Assembly (NCBI GenBank): GCA_950022655.1
Contig: OX465580.1
Location: 3,891,122 to 3,955,121 of the forward strand
Source: Alentia gelatinosa
Taxonomy: Eukaryota > Annelida > Polychaeta > Phyllodocida > Polynoidae
DNA length: 64,000 nucleotides
Reading direction: 5' to 3'
The position numbers and the translations under genes are program-made. Positions 1 to 11,034 of this stretch are shown here, in pieces; the first letter of the stretch is position 1; every line of letters starts with the position of its first letter. The notes under the pieces were generated by a model. The model was not told the origin of the DNA. It saw only the letters and a list, made by a program, of their open reading frames with translations, and did no database searches.

Positions 1-563
1 CCATGGTACATTCAGATTCAATTCCATTGCATACTGCCTCAAAGACATTTGTTGTGGGGAAATATAGTCCATTTTTCCTCTAGAGCAAAGAAATAGTCCC
101 TATTGATGTACCATTTAATATGGCAATTCCTGTTTTTGATATACTTTAGAAGATGTGTACGTTCGTGTATTACTACGTGTTAATATCTCATGGTTTATGG
201 CCCCCAGCGGTTATCGTCTGTATAATTAAGATGGTGGTTTACAGGGGCAACCTTCTGTGGTTTGTGTGTGACTCTACGATGCCATAAAGGTTCAGTATCG
301 ATAAACGTCAGGTAAAGTCAGTTCACAGGACCAGCCAGAGGGCAATTCACAGGTTAAGTGTGCAACGTCATGAAGGGTAAGTAGCCTACGAGCATGTAAC
401 AAGCCGATGGTTGGCCACACTGTGGTCTGTTTCCATTAACCGACAGAAGCAGCTCCGATTAATTGAGTCCCTCTAGAAGTCCATCGGTGGGAGGGTGGTT
501 TTGACCAAAGAAATTAAGGTCAACTATTGACTGTAGAACCGTTCCCAGGCGATATTAACACTA
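1..563. other. Intergenic, nothing recognised
   Basis: I see no open frame of note, no RNA gene and no clear repeat here. A few short motifs recall dispersed elements further right, but not enough to define one. Confidence 0.5.
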
Positions 564-877
564 TAGGCCGGTTTCCATCGGCCGATTTCCCGTCACCGAT
601 CTAAAGTCAGGAACCATCGACGAAATCTACTACCCTCATCGATTTTGTATACCGACGCATAGTCGGTGGCACCATTGGTCATACGGCCCGTTTCCATTGG
701 CCGACAAACATTGTGCAGATTTTGTGTGTTCTTCTAATAGCCTATTTTCATTGGCCATCACCGATATACAGTCAGGAACCACCAACTGACCTTGGTACTG
801 CTGATGCCAAATGGAAATAAGCTATTAGGAGAACACAGAAAATCTACACAGTGTTTGTCGGCCAATGGAAAAAAACC
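564..877. mobile_element. Family A short inverted-repeat DNA element (two joined copies)
   Basis: A 5' fragment (564-680) is followed by a compact copy (about 685-877). The compact copy has long terminal inverted repeats built on GTTTCCATTGGCCGACAAAC and its complement, about 55-60 bp per arm. The same ends and the internal motif CACCGATCTACAGTCAGG recur at 8189-8482, 32039-32344, 32408-32555 and 63045-63513. There is no coding capacity, so this is a MITE-type non-autonomous element. The GGCCC/GGGCC ends are compatible with PIF/Harbinger, but I see no clean target duplication. Confidence 0.75.
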
Positions 878-1038
878 TTTATCTTACCCCTAATAAAAAA
901 ACTCCATAGGCTTAACATTGGGTCACTGTATTCGGTCTGGAGTTCAGAAAAATGGAAAATATCTCTCTAGTGGGATACACTTGACAAACGACGTCATTTG
1001 TTAATGTAGAAGTAATTTAGACAGGCGGGGTAGGATAA
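878..1038. mobile_element. Family D-related element, hairpin-less copy
   Basis: The segment begins TTATCTTACCCC and ends GGGGTAGGATAAA, an inverted pair. Inside it holds the family phrase 'CCATAGGCTTAACATTG'. The same layout follows the hairpins of the family D copies at 1531, 4865, 11985, 18420, 57780 and 58490. Confidence 0.55.
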
Positions 1039-1254
1039 ATTCTAAACCAAACTCGAGTTAGTTGGGTTATTGTTCATCGCACTCCGGCAAGATCGCATTT
1101 TACTGCTCTCCGCTTTGCCTCGTGCAGTAATACCCGATCTTTCCATCGTGCGATAAACAACAACACGACTAACTCTTGTTTGGTTTTACAAAGGTTTTGT
1201 ATAATAAATTGGTAATATAAGATTGCATTTTTCATATAATACAGACTTGGATGG

Positions 1255-1409
1255 TTAATGGAAAATAAATATGCTACCAGTATATATGAATCAGGCGCCT
1301 TACAAATAAAGTGTATACACACGGGGAATAGGACCATCTTGCATACGCAAAATCATACCTGCTATATACGCCGGGCGCATTCATAAGTAAAATGGTGTTG
1401 TTCGTGCAG
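1255..1409 (-). mobile_element. Family B element, fragment, reverse orientation
   Basis: The reverse complement begins CTGCACGAAcAACACCATTT and continues into GGCGTATATA and GGTCCTATTCCCCGTGTG. It matches the left end of the complete copy at 6742-7140 and the split copy at 59224-61735. The other end is not preserved here. Confidence 0.6.
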
Positions 1410-1530
1410 TCTTTGCTCTTAGTGTTATAATATATATGTTAGCCCGCTATGAGTCCTGCATTATCTCACCATAGTACAAGTTTAGCCATAGGAATAACAT
1501 TAAAATATCATACGCAACATAGAACCTGAG

Positions 1531-1926
1531 ACTTAAGCAGAACTGTCTTTAGAAACGTATTTTGAACCACTACGCCACAAGTTTGGATGCGTAGTAATCG
1601 TCACGAGGCTACGCCTCGTGACGATACGGAGCATCCAAACGAGTGAGCATAGTGGTTCAAAATACGTTTCGAAAGCGGTTCTGTTTTTATCTCACCCCCA
1701 ACACGGACCTTACAGTCATTTTTAAGCAATAATATAATCATGTATTGAATTGTTCAAACAATAGCGTCGGAACTTCTTTTTTTTCCGCGACGTTCATTGG
1801 TTGCTACGTTGCTACGTTCTCTGCCACCACCATGGCGTAGTAGTGTAACTTTACTTAGGTGAGCGTGGCGTATTTTATTTCAACGTTAACTCAATGGCAC
1901 AACCTGTACCAGGGGTGGGATAAAGT
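1531..1926. mobile_element. Family D composite: long hairpin plus TTTATCTCACCCC module, copy 1
   Basis: Bases about 1539-1682 form an imperfect palindrome with arms of about 70 bp. Its tip is CGTCACGAGGC/GCCTCGTGACG. The right arm runs into TTTTTATCTCACCCCC, and a matching GGGGTGGGATAAA lies at about 1914-1926. Other copies are listed separately. The hairpin arms here share no obvious sequence with those copies, whereas the tip and the trailing module do. Confidence 0.65.
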
Positions 1927-2394
1927 TCTATACTTGAGACACTTTTAGCGGCGATCGAGCACGCCACACTGAGACCGTGTCTATAGCACAGCCGCCATTT
2001 TGTGTCTTACAAATTGTCTTCCAATCGCAGAGATGTCTTGGGGTATCGTTGGCCGATTATGTCGTGACTGAAAAACAGGGCCCTGGTTTCTACTGCCACA
2101 AGGTTTCCACAATGTAAGCTACTTCTATAAAATGTCCATCATCACTTAATCTTTTATTCACACACATCTCATCTATGTTACTTCAATCTTATATATAATA
2201 TAATTGACTATTTCATGTTCAATAATAGTATGTGGGAATTGTGTTTACTGAACATACCGAGCGAAATGTAAAACCGCCAATCCTGGCGAATTTTGTTCAT
2301 CAATAAAAAAATATATAAATCTTCTGTCGTCCAAACTGTCGTACATTCTTCGGGCGATCTTAGACATATGTCACCTACGACTGTCGTTACTATT
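1927..2394. other. Intergenic, nothing recognised
   Basis: AT-rich sequence with short chance open frames only. Confidence 0.4.
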
Positions 2395-2692
2395 ATTATA
2401 TACCTGTGGCTGTATGAACTACGTATACTGCCCGCTCCTACCCATGGCGTATTTATACCCGTACGCCACACTGTGACGTACGGGGTATGTGATACGTGAC
2501 CAGGTAAAATTGACCAGTAAAGGTATATAATAATACGAAAACTGGCTGACTGTCTTCGTACGTCAAAATACTTGGTAAAATTGTTGATCACATACATCCC
2601 TCTGCCTATGGCATCGGGATGTATGTGATCAACAATTTCACCGCGTATTTTTGACGTACGAAGACAGTCAGCCAGTTTCCGTATAAAAACAA
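2395..2692. mobile_element. Family C element with a terminal palindrome
   Basis: The left part carries TATATACCTGTGG, GCCCGCTCCTACCCATG and a GTACG-rich TGACGTACGGGG block, shared with 18729-19012 and partly 53820-53935. The right part (about 2543-2683) is a strong palindrome: ACTGGCTGACTGTCTTCGTA on the left pairs with its near-exact complement before 2683. The tip is around CTGCCTATGGCATC. No coding capacity. Confidence 0.65.
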
Positions 2693-3214
2693 CCTCCCCA
2701 GGTATTTTGGGTTTTTTTGGGTTTTTTTTAACATTTATTTATCCTGGGTCGCGCTCAATCTTACGATTGGTTTCAATGGTTGCTAGATAATTTGTCCAAG
2801 TCACATTTTAATGACCAGGGAATGACATATGATGGCCTCAGTTAAATATAACAAATAGACTTAAATGCGTTTTAGTACTTTAATACAACATAATTATCAC
2901 ATAAAAATACAATTTTAATGCGTAGGGTTTTGCAAAGCACAGTGACCAGTGTGTAATAAGTATATTGTACAATCACAGAAACCAGGTTCAATACCATCAC
3001 ACCAGAGCAAATTCTATGTGAATTCCCAATACAACATCGATATCAGCAAAATATACATTATGATACATGTGTAATTTCTGTTAGTATTTTTTCTTTTTTA
3101 AATGTTCATTAAACACACAGTGGAAGGCTGCAGGACAAAGGGTATCAAAGTGTACTATTTACAAATGTCTTGCTGAGGTTGGATTATATCGTTAAATTTT
3201 ACCTCATCAAGGGA
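2693..3214. other. Intergenic, AT-rich
   Basis: No gene recognised. A tRNA-like B-box look-alike near 2985 was considered and rejected. Confidence 0.4.
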
Positions 3215-3590
3215 TAGAGGGAAACTATGTTCCGGTGAGCAAAAAGTTCAAAGTTACGAGGTACGGCTTAACCGAGTAACTTTGACTTTTGCTTACCGGT
3301 ACTTGGTTTCCCTATTCCTATATACCTTCAAATATCGATAAAAATGCTTAATTCTTTACATGAAACACTTCCGAAGCAAATGGCCACCCTTATTGAGTAA
3401 CCACAACAGCTATTGTTTAGTCCCGCTGCTATATTGTATCACGTGATCAGAGCGGGACGAAAACGTCAGAGCGGGACGAAAGCATGAGAGCGGGCCGAAA
3501 ACGTCAACCTCGACACATAACTTATTTTTAATGCACCCCCCAGCAGCGGTATGTAACTCTAGTTAGTTCAATAATGGGTATAAAGGAATA
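3215..3590. mobile_element. Family N element: palindrome plus GAGCGGGACG repeats, copy 1
   Basis: The element starts TAGAGGGAAACTATGTTCC. A palindrome closes at GGTTTCCCTATTCCTATA (about 3305-3330). A tail with three AGAGCGGGACGAAAACGT-type repeats (about 3448-3505) follows, and it ends GGGTATAAAGGAATA, complementary to the TATTCCTATATACC inside. Homologous copies are at 36171-36564 and 57204-57670. This copy lacks most of the inner hairpin seen in the other two. Confidence 0.75.
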
Positions 3591-3683
3591 TCAAGCTTTC
3601 ATAGACTTTCACCCACACTTTGTATGATAAAGCCTACCCATGTTAGGAAATTACCTTATGGTTCAATTTTAATCATGCAGAAA

Positions 3684-3825
3684 TAGAGGGAAACTATGTT
3701 CCGGTGAAAATATGTCAAAATCACAGGAAAGAATAAAATAAATTACATTTTTCGATTATTACCGAGTAACTTTGACATATTTCTCCCGAACTTGGTTTCT
3801 CTATTCCTATATACCCTCAAATACC
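3684..3825. mobile_element. Family N element, palindrome-only copy
   Basis: It begins TAGAGGGAAACTATGTTCC and ends GGTTTCTCTATTCCTATATA. The arms pair through CCGGTGAAAATATGTCAAA and its partner TTTGACATATTTCTCCCG. The GAGCGGGACG tail is missing. Confidence 0.65.
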
Positions 3826-3828
3826 AAT

Positions 3829-4082
3829 AAATAGACCTCCCGATATGGCACCGATACAAAAACCAAATATCGGAGACATATCAGGAAGGTGCAAAATCGT
3901 AGACATAGGTCTAGACATGCCGATCCACCACGCATTGTAAGGGGTTTTTTTCGGTGCCTAATTGCAGAAACGTGGTCAACTGCCCCGATATTAGGTAACC
4001 TTCCGACGCGATTTTGATTTTGAATCGGGAGGTGCATCGTAGACAATATCGGAGCCATATCGTAGGAGGTGGACGCCAGGCC
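3829..4082. mobile_element. Family H PIF/Harbinger-like MITE, left-truncated
   Basis: The internal sequence (GACCTCCCGATATGGCACCG, CGCAGAAACGTGGTCAACTG) and the right end GGTGGACGCCAGGCC followed by TTA match the complete copies at 33613-33888 and 44494-44775. The left terminal repeat is absent; the element abuts the family N copy directly. Confidence 0.7.
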
Positions 4083-4492
4083 TTAAATTGCAAATGTAGA
4101 TCGGCGAACCTATAGTCATCAGGAGGTGCTCGATTATGCAATATCGGCTTCAATTGCCATCGACCCAAGAATTTCCTCAAGAGTTTAAACTGGTGGACAT
4201 TTTATAGAAATGCACAGTTGAGTTTTTACAGAATCGCCATGTGCGATTAATTCAAGCTGCCTTGAAATAGTCATCTGCTTGAAATCGTCTGGTGCCGAAT
4301 TGTGTAATATGACGTTATCAGACAATCTGAAGTTGTCACTCGATTGGTGTTTATTCTAGACAATATCTAGCCTTTTACCGCTGAAAGTTGTCAAGTGGTG
4401 CTAAATTTATCTTTTAGGATTGCACATGTAGACCATTTTCCCCACACTGTACAAGGGTAATCGTTCAGTAATATTCAAGTCTTTTCGCTAAA
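4083..4492. other. Intergenic with a decayed family E unit
   Basis: No gene. Around 4340-4410 the words GTGTTTATTCTAGAC and GTTGTCAAGTGGTGC resemble a decayed unit of the 77-bp repeat that forms the array at 36959-41068. Confidence 0.35.
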
Positions 4493-4800
4493 GCCTGATG
4501 CCCATCTACCGATTCAAGGTTGAGCGATTAGTTTCCAAATCGTATAGGAGTCGGTCGACTTGTCGCAGGCAAATTTTGCACCCTTCGCTCGACCGGCGGA
4601 CATTGAGAAGATGGGGTGGTGGATATTAGTCCTAAGCAAATCGGTCTACTAATCGGTGGGTCACCCTTGCCTAGGTGTCCTACATCTACCGACTACGGCC
4701 GACTCCGTTAGGATGCCTTTGGTGAGACAAATTACCGTCCGTTTGTCGCCGACAAAGGTACATGAATGTTCCGGAATTGGTAGATGGGCATTGGGCTTTA
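4493..4800. mobile_element. Family O inverted-repeat element, intact copy
   Basis: The left end AAAGCCTGATGCCCATCTAC and right end GTAGATGGGCATTGGGCTTT form terminal inverted repeats. Internal markers are AAATCGTAT, GTCGCAGGCAAATT and CATCTACCGACTACGGCCGA. The same halves flank a 2.5-kb insertion at 59096-61918. No coding capacity. Confidence 0.7.
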
Positions 4801-5176
4801 GGCAGTATTAGCCAAGGTCGTCCATAAGTGTTGAATAAAGTTGACCCACATCGTCCGTGGGCCACTACTACTATCGTAAAACTGGATGAGTTTTAATCTT
4901 GGCCACCGTATGCCACGACTGGAGCTTGGAATAGTGATTTCACGAGGCGAAGCCGAGTGAAGTCCGGAGCGAAAACTCCAGGAGTGGAATGCGGTGGCCA
5001 TGATTAAAAAGAATCAGGTTTTGATTTTATCCTACCCCGTCTCCTGGATTTTGGAATATTACGTAATAGGAATTCTGTATGCCACTAGTAGCATATAAAA
5101 CTCTGTATGCCAGTCAGCGTGGCATACCGAAACTCAATGTTAATCCTATGGGATTTTATATCAGGGGTAGGATAAA
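4801..5176. mobile_element. Family D composite, copy 2
   Basis: A palindrome at about 4875-5028 has arms beginning AAAACTGGATGAGTTTTAAT and ending in the near-complement. Its tip is CGAGGCGAAGCCGAGTGAAG. It is followed by TTTATCCTACCCC and a module ending CAATGTTAATCCTATGGG, then AGGGGTAGGATAAA. It is closely related to the copy at 18335-18728, and a left-arm-only relic lies at 54215-54310. Confidence 0.7.
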
Positions 5177-5221
5177 GAAAAGGGTTTTCATGTACGATCC
5201 ATAATTATTAAAAATGCCCCT

Positions 5222-5645
5222 GGCAGAATCGTCTAGTGTAAACGCCAGGTGTAAAGTGACTGTGAGCTGTCCCTCATGGATCTATTCTATTGCCCTTGGT
5301 TAGATCTGGCTGTGATAAACGCTGGGTGTAAAATGGCTCTATGAGTTTTCCCGGGTGTCCTATCTATTCTAGTGCCCTTGGTTAGATCTGGCCGTGATAA
5401 ACGCTGGGTGTAAAATGGCTCTATGAGTTTTCCCGGGTGTCCTATCTATTCTAGCGCCCTTGGTTAGATCTGGCTGTGATAAACGCTGGGTGTAAAATGG
5501 CTCTGTGAGTTTTCACGGGATCTATTCTAGTGCCCTTGGTTAGATCACGCGGTGATAAACGCTGGGTGTAAAATGGCTCTGTGAGTTTTCACGGGTGTCC
5601 CTCAGGGATCCATTCTAGCGCCCTTGGTTAGATCTGGCGGTGATA
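5222..5645. repeat. Minisatellite, 82-bp unit, about 5 copies
   Basis: GATAAACGCTGGGTGTAAAA recurs at 5314, 5396, 5478 and 5554, with a truncated unit at 5642, giving spacings of 82, 82, 76 and 88. The left edge begins GTCTAGTGTAAACGCCAGG, the terminal phrase of the family E repeat. The array may therefore have grown out of a family E end. Confidence 0.8.
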
Positions 5646-5796
5646 GGTTCAGTGCTGCAGGCCTGTGTCTACTTAGCGACTATTTACACTAAGAGCAGCC
5701 TGAATTCCTCACTAATGAATATTACTGCCGTTAACATGGGTCTGCTTCTCACTGATCTAAACTCGGTAACACCTGGACATTCACTCATCCTCACCG

Positions 5797-6048
5797 CTCC
5801 TCTCTCCCTCCTCTCTACCTCCTCTCTCTCTCTCTGTTTNNNNNNNNNNNNNNNNNNNNNNNNNNNNNNNNNNNNNNNNNNNNNNNNNNNNNNNNNNNNN
5901 NNNNNNNNNNNNNNNNNNNNNNNNNNNNNNNNNNNNNNNNNNNNNNNNNNNNNNNNNNNNNNNNNNNNNNNNNNNNNNNNNNNNNNNNNNNNNNNNNNNN
6001 NNNNNNNNNNNNNNNNNNNNNNNNNNNNNNNNNNNNNNNAAGCTACAC

Positions 6049-6105
<57 letters not shown>

Positions 6106-6450
6106 TCTGTCTCCTCTCTCTGTCTGTCTCTCCCTCTGTCTGTCTGTCTCTGTCTGTCTTTGTCTCTCTCTCTCTCCTCTCTCTGTCTGTCTCTCCCTCT
6201 GTCTGTCTGTCTCTGTCTGTCTTTGTCTCTCTCTCTCTCTCTCTCTCTCCTCTCTCTGTCTGTCTCTCCCTCTGTCTGTCTGTCTCTGTCTGTCTTTGTC
6301 TCTCTCTCTCTCCTCTCTCTGTCTGTCTCTCCCTCTGTCTGTCTGTCTCTGTCTGTCTTTGTCTCTCTCTCTCTCTCTCTCTCCTCTCTCTGTCTGTCTC
6401 TCCCTCTGTCTGTCTGTCTCTGTCTGTCTTTGTCTCTCTCTCTCTCTCCT
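5797..6450. repeat. CT-rich compound microsatellite with a 200-base assembly gap
   Basis: Runs of CT/TCTG, with an internal longer unit (CTGTCTGTCTCTCCCTCTGT block), recur about five times to the right of a run of Ns at 5840-6039. The exactly 200-base gap is probably a placeholder. Long open frames through the repeat are artefacts of composition. Confidence 0.9.
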
Positions 6451-6741
6451 AGATTTGTGAGTGTTCTTGTAAGTTACTTTACATAAGTATCACGCACACA
6501 CAGATGCCCTATTGTAAATATAATCACCCCAATTAAAAGATGATACTGAATGTTATACCCTTTCAATGGACTGAATGACATGTGAGTATATCTTTTTTCT
6601 CGATGACCGATGAGACATTTCTAGTTGGGAGAGCTTTGTAACCATTATTTACATAAAGTCACCTGATGAAGTAAATGCCAGTCATTTAGTGTAAACGCCA
6701 AGTAAAACTCTGTAAGATAACTAATGCTTGCGAAAGTACAG
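6451..6741. other. Intergenic, ends in a family E end fragment
   Basis: No gene. At about 6685-6705 TTTAGTGTAAACGCCAAG matches the end of the dispersed 77-bp family. Confidence 0.35.
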
Positions 6742-7140
6742 TCACTGGACGAAAACCACCATTTTACATATGAATGCGGCGTATATATAAGTATGACTTT
6801 TGCATATATATATGGTCGTCCTATTCATGTGTATATACGCCTCATGTGTAGGCGGATATAAGCGTCCAGTGAAGAGGACTTCACTGAGAGCGGGGGAAGG
6901 TGGGGGAGGGCTTCTTACTGAGGACACCTTTAGTTCTACCAACACAAAGGGGCGGGAGGCAGAGGGGGGAGAGGATATTTCTTCTCATATACGCCTGATG
7001 TGAAATACAGCCAAGACGCATCCGTATATAAGGCCTGGGCGTATATACATATATATGAAAACAAGTCAATATTCAGCCACTACATGCACTTCCGCAATGG
7101 TGTATTTATGAATAAAATAGTGGTTTTCGTGCAGGGAGTG
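6742..7140. mobile_element. Family B inverted-repeat element, complete copy
   Basis: The left end CACTGGACGAAAACCACCAT and right end AATAGTGGTTTTCGTGCAG are terminal inverted repeats. Internal words are GGCGTATATATAAGTATG, GAAATACAGCCAAGACGC and ATGCACTTCCGCAATGG. The two halves of this sequence occur 2.1 kb apart at 59224-59375 and 61515-61735, which shows that the second copy carries an insertion. No coding capacity. Confidence 0.7.
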
Positions 7141-7286
7141 TACCTCTTACAAAGCTTATTGTCTCATAATATTCAAGCTCGTTCAGCCAACCAGCATTAC
7201 ACTAAAGAATTCATGCAGCGATCCTGGCATATTGTATCTCCTGACGACATTTTGTATCTCCTGTCTAGCAGTAAAATGATAAGAAT

Positions 7287-7585
7287 TGTCTAATGTAAAC
7301 GCCAAGTGTGTGGCGACTGCAGATCGTCTGATTATGTCAGATTATGCAATTCAGCACCACCTGACAACGATTGAACACGCTCTGATGCCTGCAACTATTT
7401 CTAGCCAGCCCGAATTAGTCGTCTAGATAGGCGGCGATTCTGTGAAAACTTAGTCGTCAGTGTAAACGCTCGAGTACATTCTGAGGTCAATGACTTTTGC
7501 GGTGGACATTGCCACCTCCTGACGACTACTAGCAGGGCGATCTACAGTTGCAATATATTTAGTTGTCTAATGTAAATGCCGGATG
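7287..7585 (-). repeat. Family E, dispersed and diverged units
   Basis: GTCTAATGTAAACGCC, CACCACCTGACAACGATT and GCGATCTACAGTTGC are reverse-orientation, diverged counterparts of the 77-bp unit amplified at 36959-41068. Two to three decayed units can be traced. Confidence 0.6.
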
Positions 7586-7630
7586 TTAACCTGACCAAAG
7601 GTCGTCCATGAGTGTTGAATCAGGTTTAGT

Positions 7631-8063
7631 GGGGGGCGTACACCAACCCCAACAAGGTTACGACAAGCCCCGACAAGAAAGTTCCCGTCGGCGCCTTCTC
7701 GTACCCTTGTCGTGAGAAGGGAAGCTCTGCGACAGCGTTGTCGGGGCATATCGTAGGCTGCATGCTCCACCTAAATATTCTAGCGTAGACCTCTCCGACA
7801 ACCACCCGATACGCCACGACACGACACGACACGGCTCTAAAATCGAACATGTTTGATTTTGTCGTAACCTTGTTGGAAGGCCCCCGATAAGCCCCCGACA
7901 AGCTTCCAGTCGCAGCCTTTCGTGGCCTTGTCGTAGCCTCTTGTCGGGAACTAGGGTCCACCAACAACGACAAGGCTACGACAAGGCCTCCAATTGTAGG
8001 CCTGTCGTGGACCTTGTCGGAAAGCCATTGTCGTAGCCTTGTCGTGGTTGGTGGACGCCCCCC
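7631..8063. mobile_element. Family F inverted-repeat element, full copy
   Basis: It starts GGGGGGCGTACACCAACC and ends GGTTGGTGGACGCCCCCC. The words ACGACAAGGC and GCCTTGTCG are iterated throughout. A 116-bp deletion derivative with the same ends sits at 33962-34077, and a second internal start at about 7951 suggests a nested or tandem partial copy. No coding capacity. Confidence 0.75.
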
Positions 8064-8188
8064 TTACCCAAATCGTCCTTGGGTTTCATCAGCTTACAGA
8101 AAAGGCCTTCATTTACAGTCTAGATCATTTAATAGGCCCTAGGTTATTGGACTCACAAGGACCATAATTAAGAATTCATCTGGCATAA
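8064..8188. other. Short spacer between elements
   Basis: No feature recognised. Confidence 0.3.
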
Positions 8189-8482
8189 GGCCCATTTCCA
8201 TTGGCCGATTTCCCATCACCGATCTACAGTCAGAAACCACAGACGGACTTTTGGCACTGCTTACCCAAAATCGGTCAATCGGTTGTGAAATGACCCAGGA
8301 CTGTTTCTGCGTAGATTATGCAATATGGCACCACCCACCACTGAGTAAAAGCTTGGTCACTGAGTGAAGTCTACTACACTCATCTATTTCTCGAAACCGA
8401 CCACAGTCAGTGGCACCACCGACAGACTTTCTGAGTAACTCAAAAAATCTCCGCCGTTTTCGTCGGCCAATGGAAACGGGCC
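8189..8482. mobile_element. Family A inverted-repeat element, complete
   Basis: The ends GGCCCATTTCCATTGGCCGA and TCGGCCAATGGAAACGGGCC are terminal inverted repeats. The inside contains the shared CACCGATCTACAGTCAG and GGCACCACC words. It is the best-preserved copy of this family here. Confidence 0.8.
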
Positions 8483-8630
8483 TATATTGGGGTTATTGAT
8501 CTCATGAGGGGCATACTTAAGAATTCATCTGGCATACTGGGAGTGGGTACAGTGAGGGTAAGTCATCACAAACACTTTATATGTAGAGTGTGGGAAGCAT
8601 TCTCGACATGCATCTAACTCCATGTTTGTA

Positions 8631-9486
8631 AAGTGGACTTCACACGGTGGGATTCATGTACCTCACAGGGTTCAAAATATCATAAATTCCTGTTCCTTTT
8701 CAGCGGTAAATGTCGTTAACAATTAAAGGAGAAAAAATATGTCTCAGGGAAATTGAACCCTACAATCCAGAGAGGAGATTGTGTTTGAGTACAGAATCTC
8801 AGCAGGATTTGTCTCAGAAACCACCCTGTGAGGTACATGAATCCCAGCAGGATGTGTCTCAGACAAACACCCTGTGAGGTACATGAATCTCAGCAGGATT
8901 TGTCTCAGACAAACACCCTGTGAGGTACATGAATCTCAGCAGGATTTGTCTCAGACAAACACCCTGTGAGGTACATGAATCTCAGCAGGGTTTGTCTCAG
9001 ACAAACACCCTGTGAGGTACATGAATCTCAGCAGGATTTGTCTCAGACAAACACCCTGTGAGGTACATGAATCTCAGCAGGATTTGTCTCAGACAAACAC
9101 CCTGTGAGGTACATGAATCTCAGCAGGGTTTGTCTCGGACAAACACCCTGTGAGGTACATGACTCCCATCGGGAATCCCATTTCCCTGAGACAAGTATTT
9201 TCCCCTGCAATTGTCGGTGACAATTACCCCTAAAATGGGATTCACACGGATTCTGAGACAAATCCTGTTGGGATTCATGCACCTCATGGGTAGTTTGTCT
9301 GAGACAAATCCTGCTAAGATTCTGTACTCAAACACAATTTCTTCCCCTAAATTGCAGGATTCCATTTCCCTGAGACATGTTTTTCCCCTGCAATTTGTTG
9401 GCGACATTTTCTTCTAAAAAGGAACAGAATCTCATGAGATTTTGACCCCGGTGAGGTACATGAACCCCACCGTATGAATCCCACTT
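8631..9486. mobile_element. Family G inverted-repeat element hosting a minisatellite
   Basis: The left end AAGTGGACTTCACACGGTGG, then GATTCATGTACCTCAC, mirrors the right end GTGAGGTACATGAACCCCAC, then CGTATGAATCCCACTT. Internal unique parts (GAGATTGTGTTTGAGTACAG; CCTGAGACATGTTTTTCCCC) recur in the copies at 34937-35470 and 54669-55396. A 46-bp tandem array fills 8786-9160. Confidence 0.8.
8786..9160 (+). repeat. 46-bp minisatellite inside family G, about 8 units
   Basis: GGTACATGAATCTCAGCAGG begins successive units at 8832, 8878, 8924, 8970, 9016, 9062 and 9108, an exact 46-bp period. Units are nearly identical and differ mainly at GATTTG versus GGTTTG. The same unit is amplified in the opposite orientation at 54690-55235 and is single-copy in the element at 34937-35470. 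Confidence 0.9.
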
Positions 9487-9770
9487 AAGATCTCGTCACA
9501 GCCTCCAAAACTTGGTATAATCTGTACACGTGTAGTATGTGCGCCCGGGCGATAATAGGTGATGTTCACAGATACCTGCCTCTCAGTGTGTTGACTAGGC
9601 AACCAGCGAACCCCCTACGCCTTGTCGCATCACAATGGTGCCTTGTTGTGGCATTCGTAGTGACACAAAATATCATGTCTTGACAATGAGCTATAACCAA
9701 ATGCCGGGTGTATCATATTGCGACAGTGTCTTTTGATGGCATTCATTATGATACAATATATCACCTCTTA
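9487..9770. other. Intergenic, nothing recognised
   Basis: No open frame or repeat that I can support. Confidence 0.4.
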
Positions 9771-9774
9771 ATAT

Positions 9775-10059
9775 TGTTACGTTCAAAATATCTGTATGTG
9801 AAAGATTCAGGTTCTATCCCTTGGCCTAACTAACCATGCTGGCTTTATGTAATAGGCCACTGGAGGCGACCCTTGGTTACGCTCTACACGGTCGCCCCCA
9901 CGCGGTAAACACGGAGCCAGCATATAATCCTGATCTCATGTATTCTCATCAGTACGACCAATGTAGCGCAACGCAGTAGCATCAGCAATAAAGCTTGTAA
10001 CAGGACAAAGCCTTGGAGTCATCATTCATTCAGCTTACTATCCACACCTGATAGTAACA
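9775..10059. mobile_element. Probable solo LTR, Gypsy-like ends
   Basis: The 285-bp segment starts TGTTAC and ends GTAACA. It is flanked on both sides by the 4-bp direct repeat ATAT (9771-9774 and 10060-10063). A canonical AATAAA lies near its right end (9987-9992), as expected for an LTR R region on the plus strand. There is no internal retroelement sequence on either side, so it would be a solo LTR left by recombination. TG..CA ends and a 4-bp duplication fit Gypsy/Ty3-type LTRs. ATAT is a low-complexity duplication, so chance is possible. Confidence 0.55.
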
Positions 10060-10063
10060 ATAT

Positions 10064-11034
10064 ATCAGGACAGTAAACTAAGACTTACCATGAAGTCATG
10101 TCATATCATCACTTTGCCATATTATATCGTACTTAATGATTTCCAGGTATATGATAATCAGGAGACATAGTGAATGTACTTGAATTCTATCTGTACCTGG
10201 ATATTTTGGTCGGAGACGATTCACCTTGTTCTTCGAACTCGGTGATTATATTCGACCAAAATATCTGAACAGATTCCATTCAGGCACCCTAACCATGTTT
10301 CCATATGTTATTTATCATCATGTAGTGATATGAATGTATTTTTAGCAATAAAATACACAATGTTTTCACATGTCAGGACTTCAGTGGCTTCTCATCATAT
10401 TGTATCATAACGATGTCATGTAATGGCATTCATTGCAATAAATTATTACGACAATGTATCATCGCACCTTCACAGCATTCCGACCTCATCATAGCTTAGA
10501 GACCAAACTCCCCCAACCAATAAACTGAATTAAAATAACAGTGAATTTATCATTCAGTTTCTTGATCATTCTGCCTTGCAATACGCACTCATTTTGGATT
10601 GAATTTTAATCTTTTATTTGAGAATATAATTTAATGATATATCATAGAGATCAAGGTAACTTTTTGAAAAATTTAGATTTTATGGAAAATCTCTTTAGAA
10701 ATAACATAAGAGAAGAACAGATGATTGGGGGATTGAGAAATCGGGAAATCAAATTCATTGAAGTTAAAATATTCAAATAGAACGTTCTGACCATGCTGTA
10801 CAATCTGCAAATTGAGATGATAATTGACGATTTGTACGGAACTCGGCGAAAACGCCTCGTTTCGTACATTTCGTAAAATATTATCAAGTTTTGTGGCTTG
10901 AACAAGCATGGTAGGTCGTTCTATATTTACTATATACCCGAAATCAGGAAAAATTATGAATTTATTTTGGCCTAACAACTAATATTTTAGTCAACGTGTA
11001 TGGGAAGACGTTCCGTATTTTCCCATACTGAACA
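10064..11034. other. Intergenic with one palindrome
   Basis: AT-rich. An inverted repeat at about 10180-10282 pairs CTGGATATTTTGGTCG with CGACCAAAATATCTG. Overlapping minus-strand open frames of 84 and 101 codons at 10651-10978 have no recognisable domain, and I do not call them genes. Confidence 0.4.

Noticed and set aside
2975..3000. B-box-like GGTTCAATACC suggesting a tRNA or SINE
   Set aside because: No A box or cloverleaf can be formed upstream and the sequence is not repeated in the window.
5640..6452. 270-codon open frame across the CT microsatellite
   Set aside because: It consists of Leu-Ser repeats from CT dinucleotides and spans a gap of Ns.
10673..10978. 101-codon minus-strand open frame
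   Set aside because: AT-rich, no recognisable domain, a competing overlapping frame, and a length expected by chance in 64 kb.
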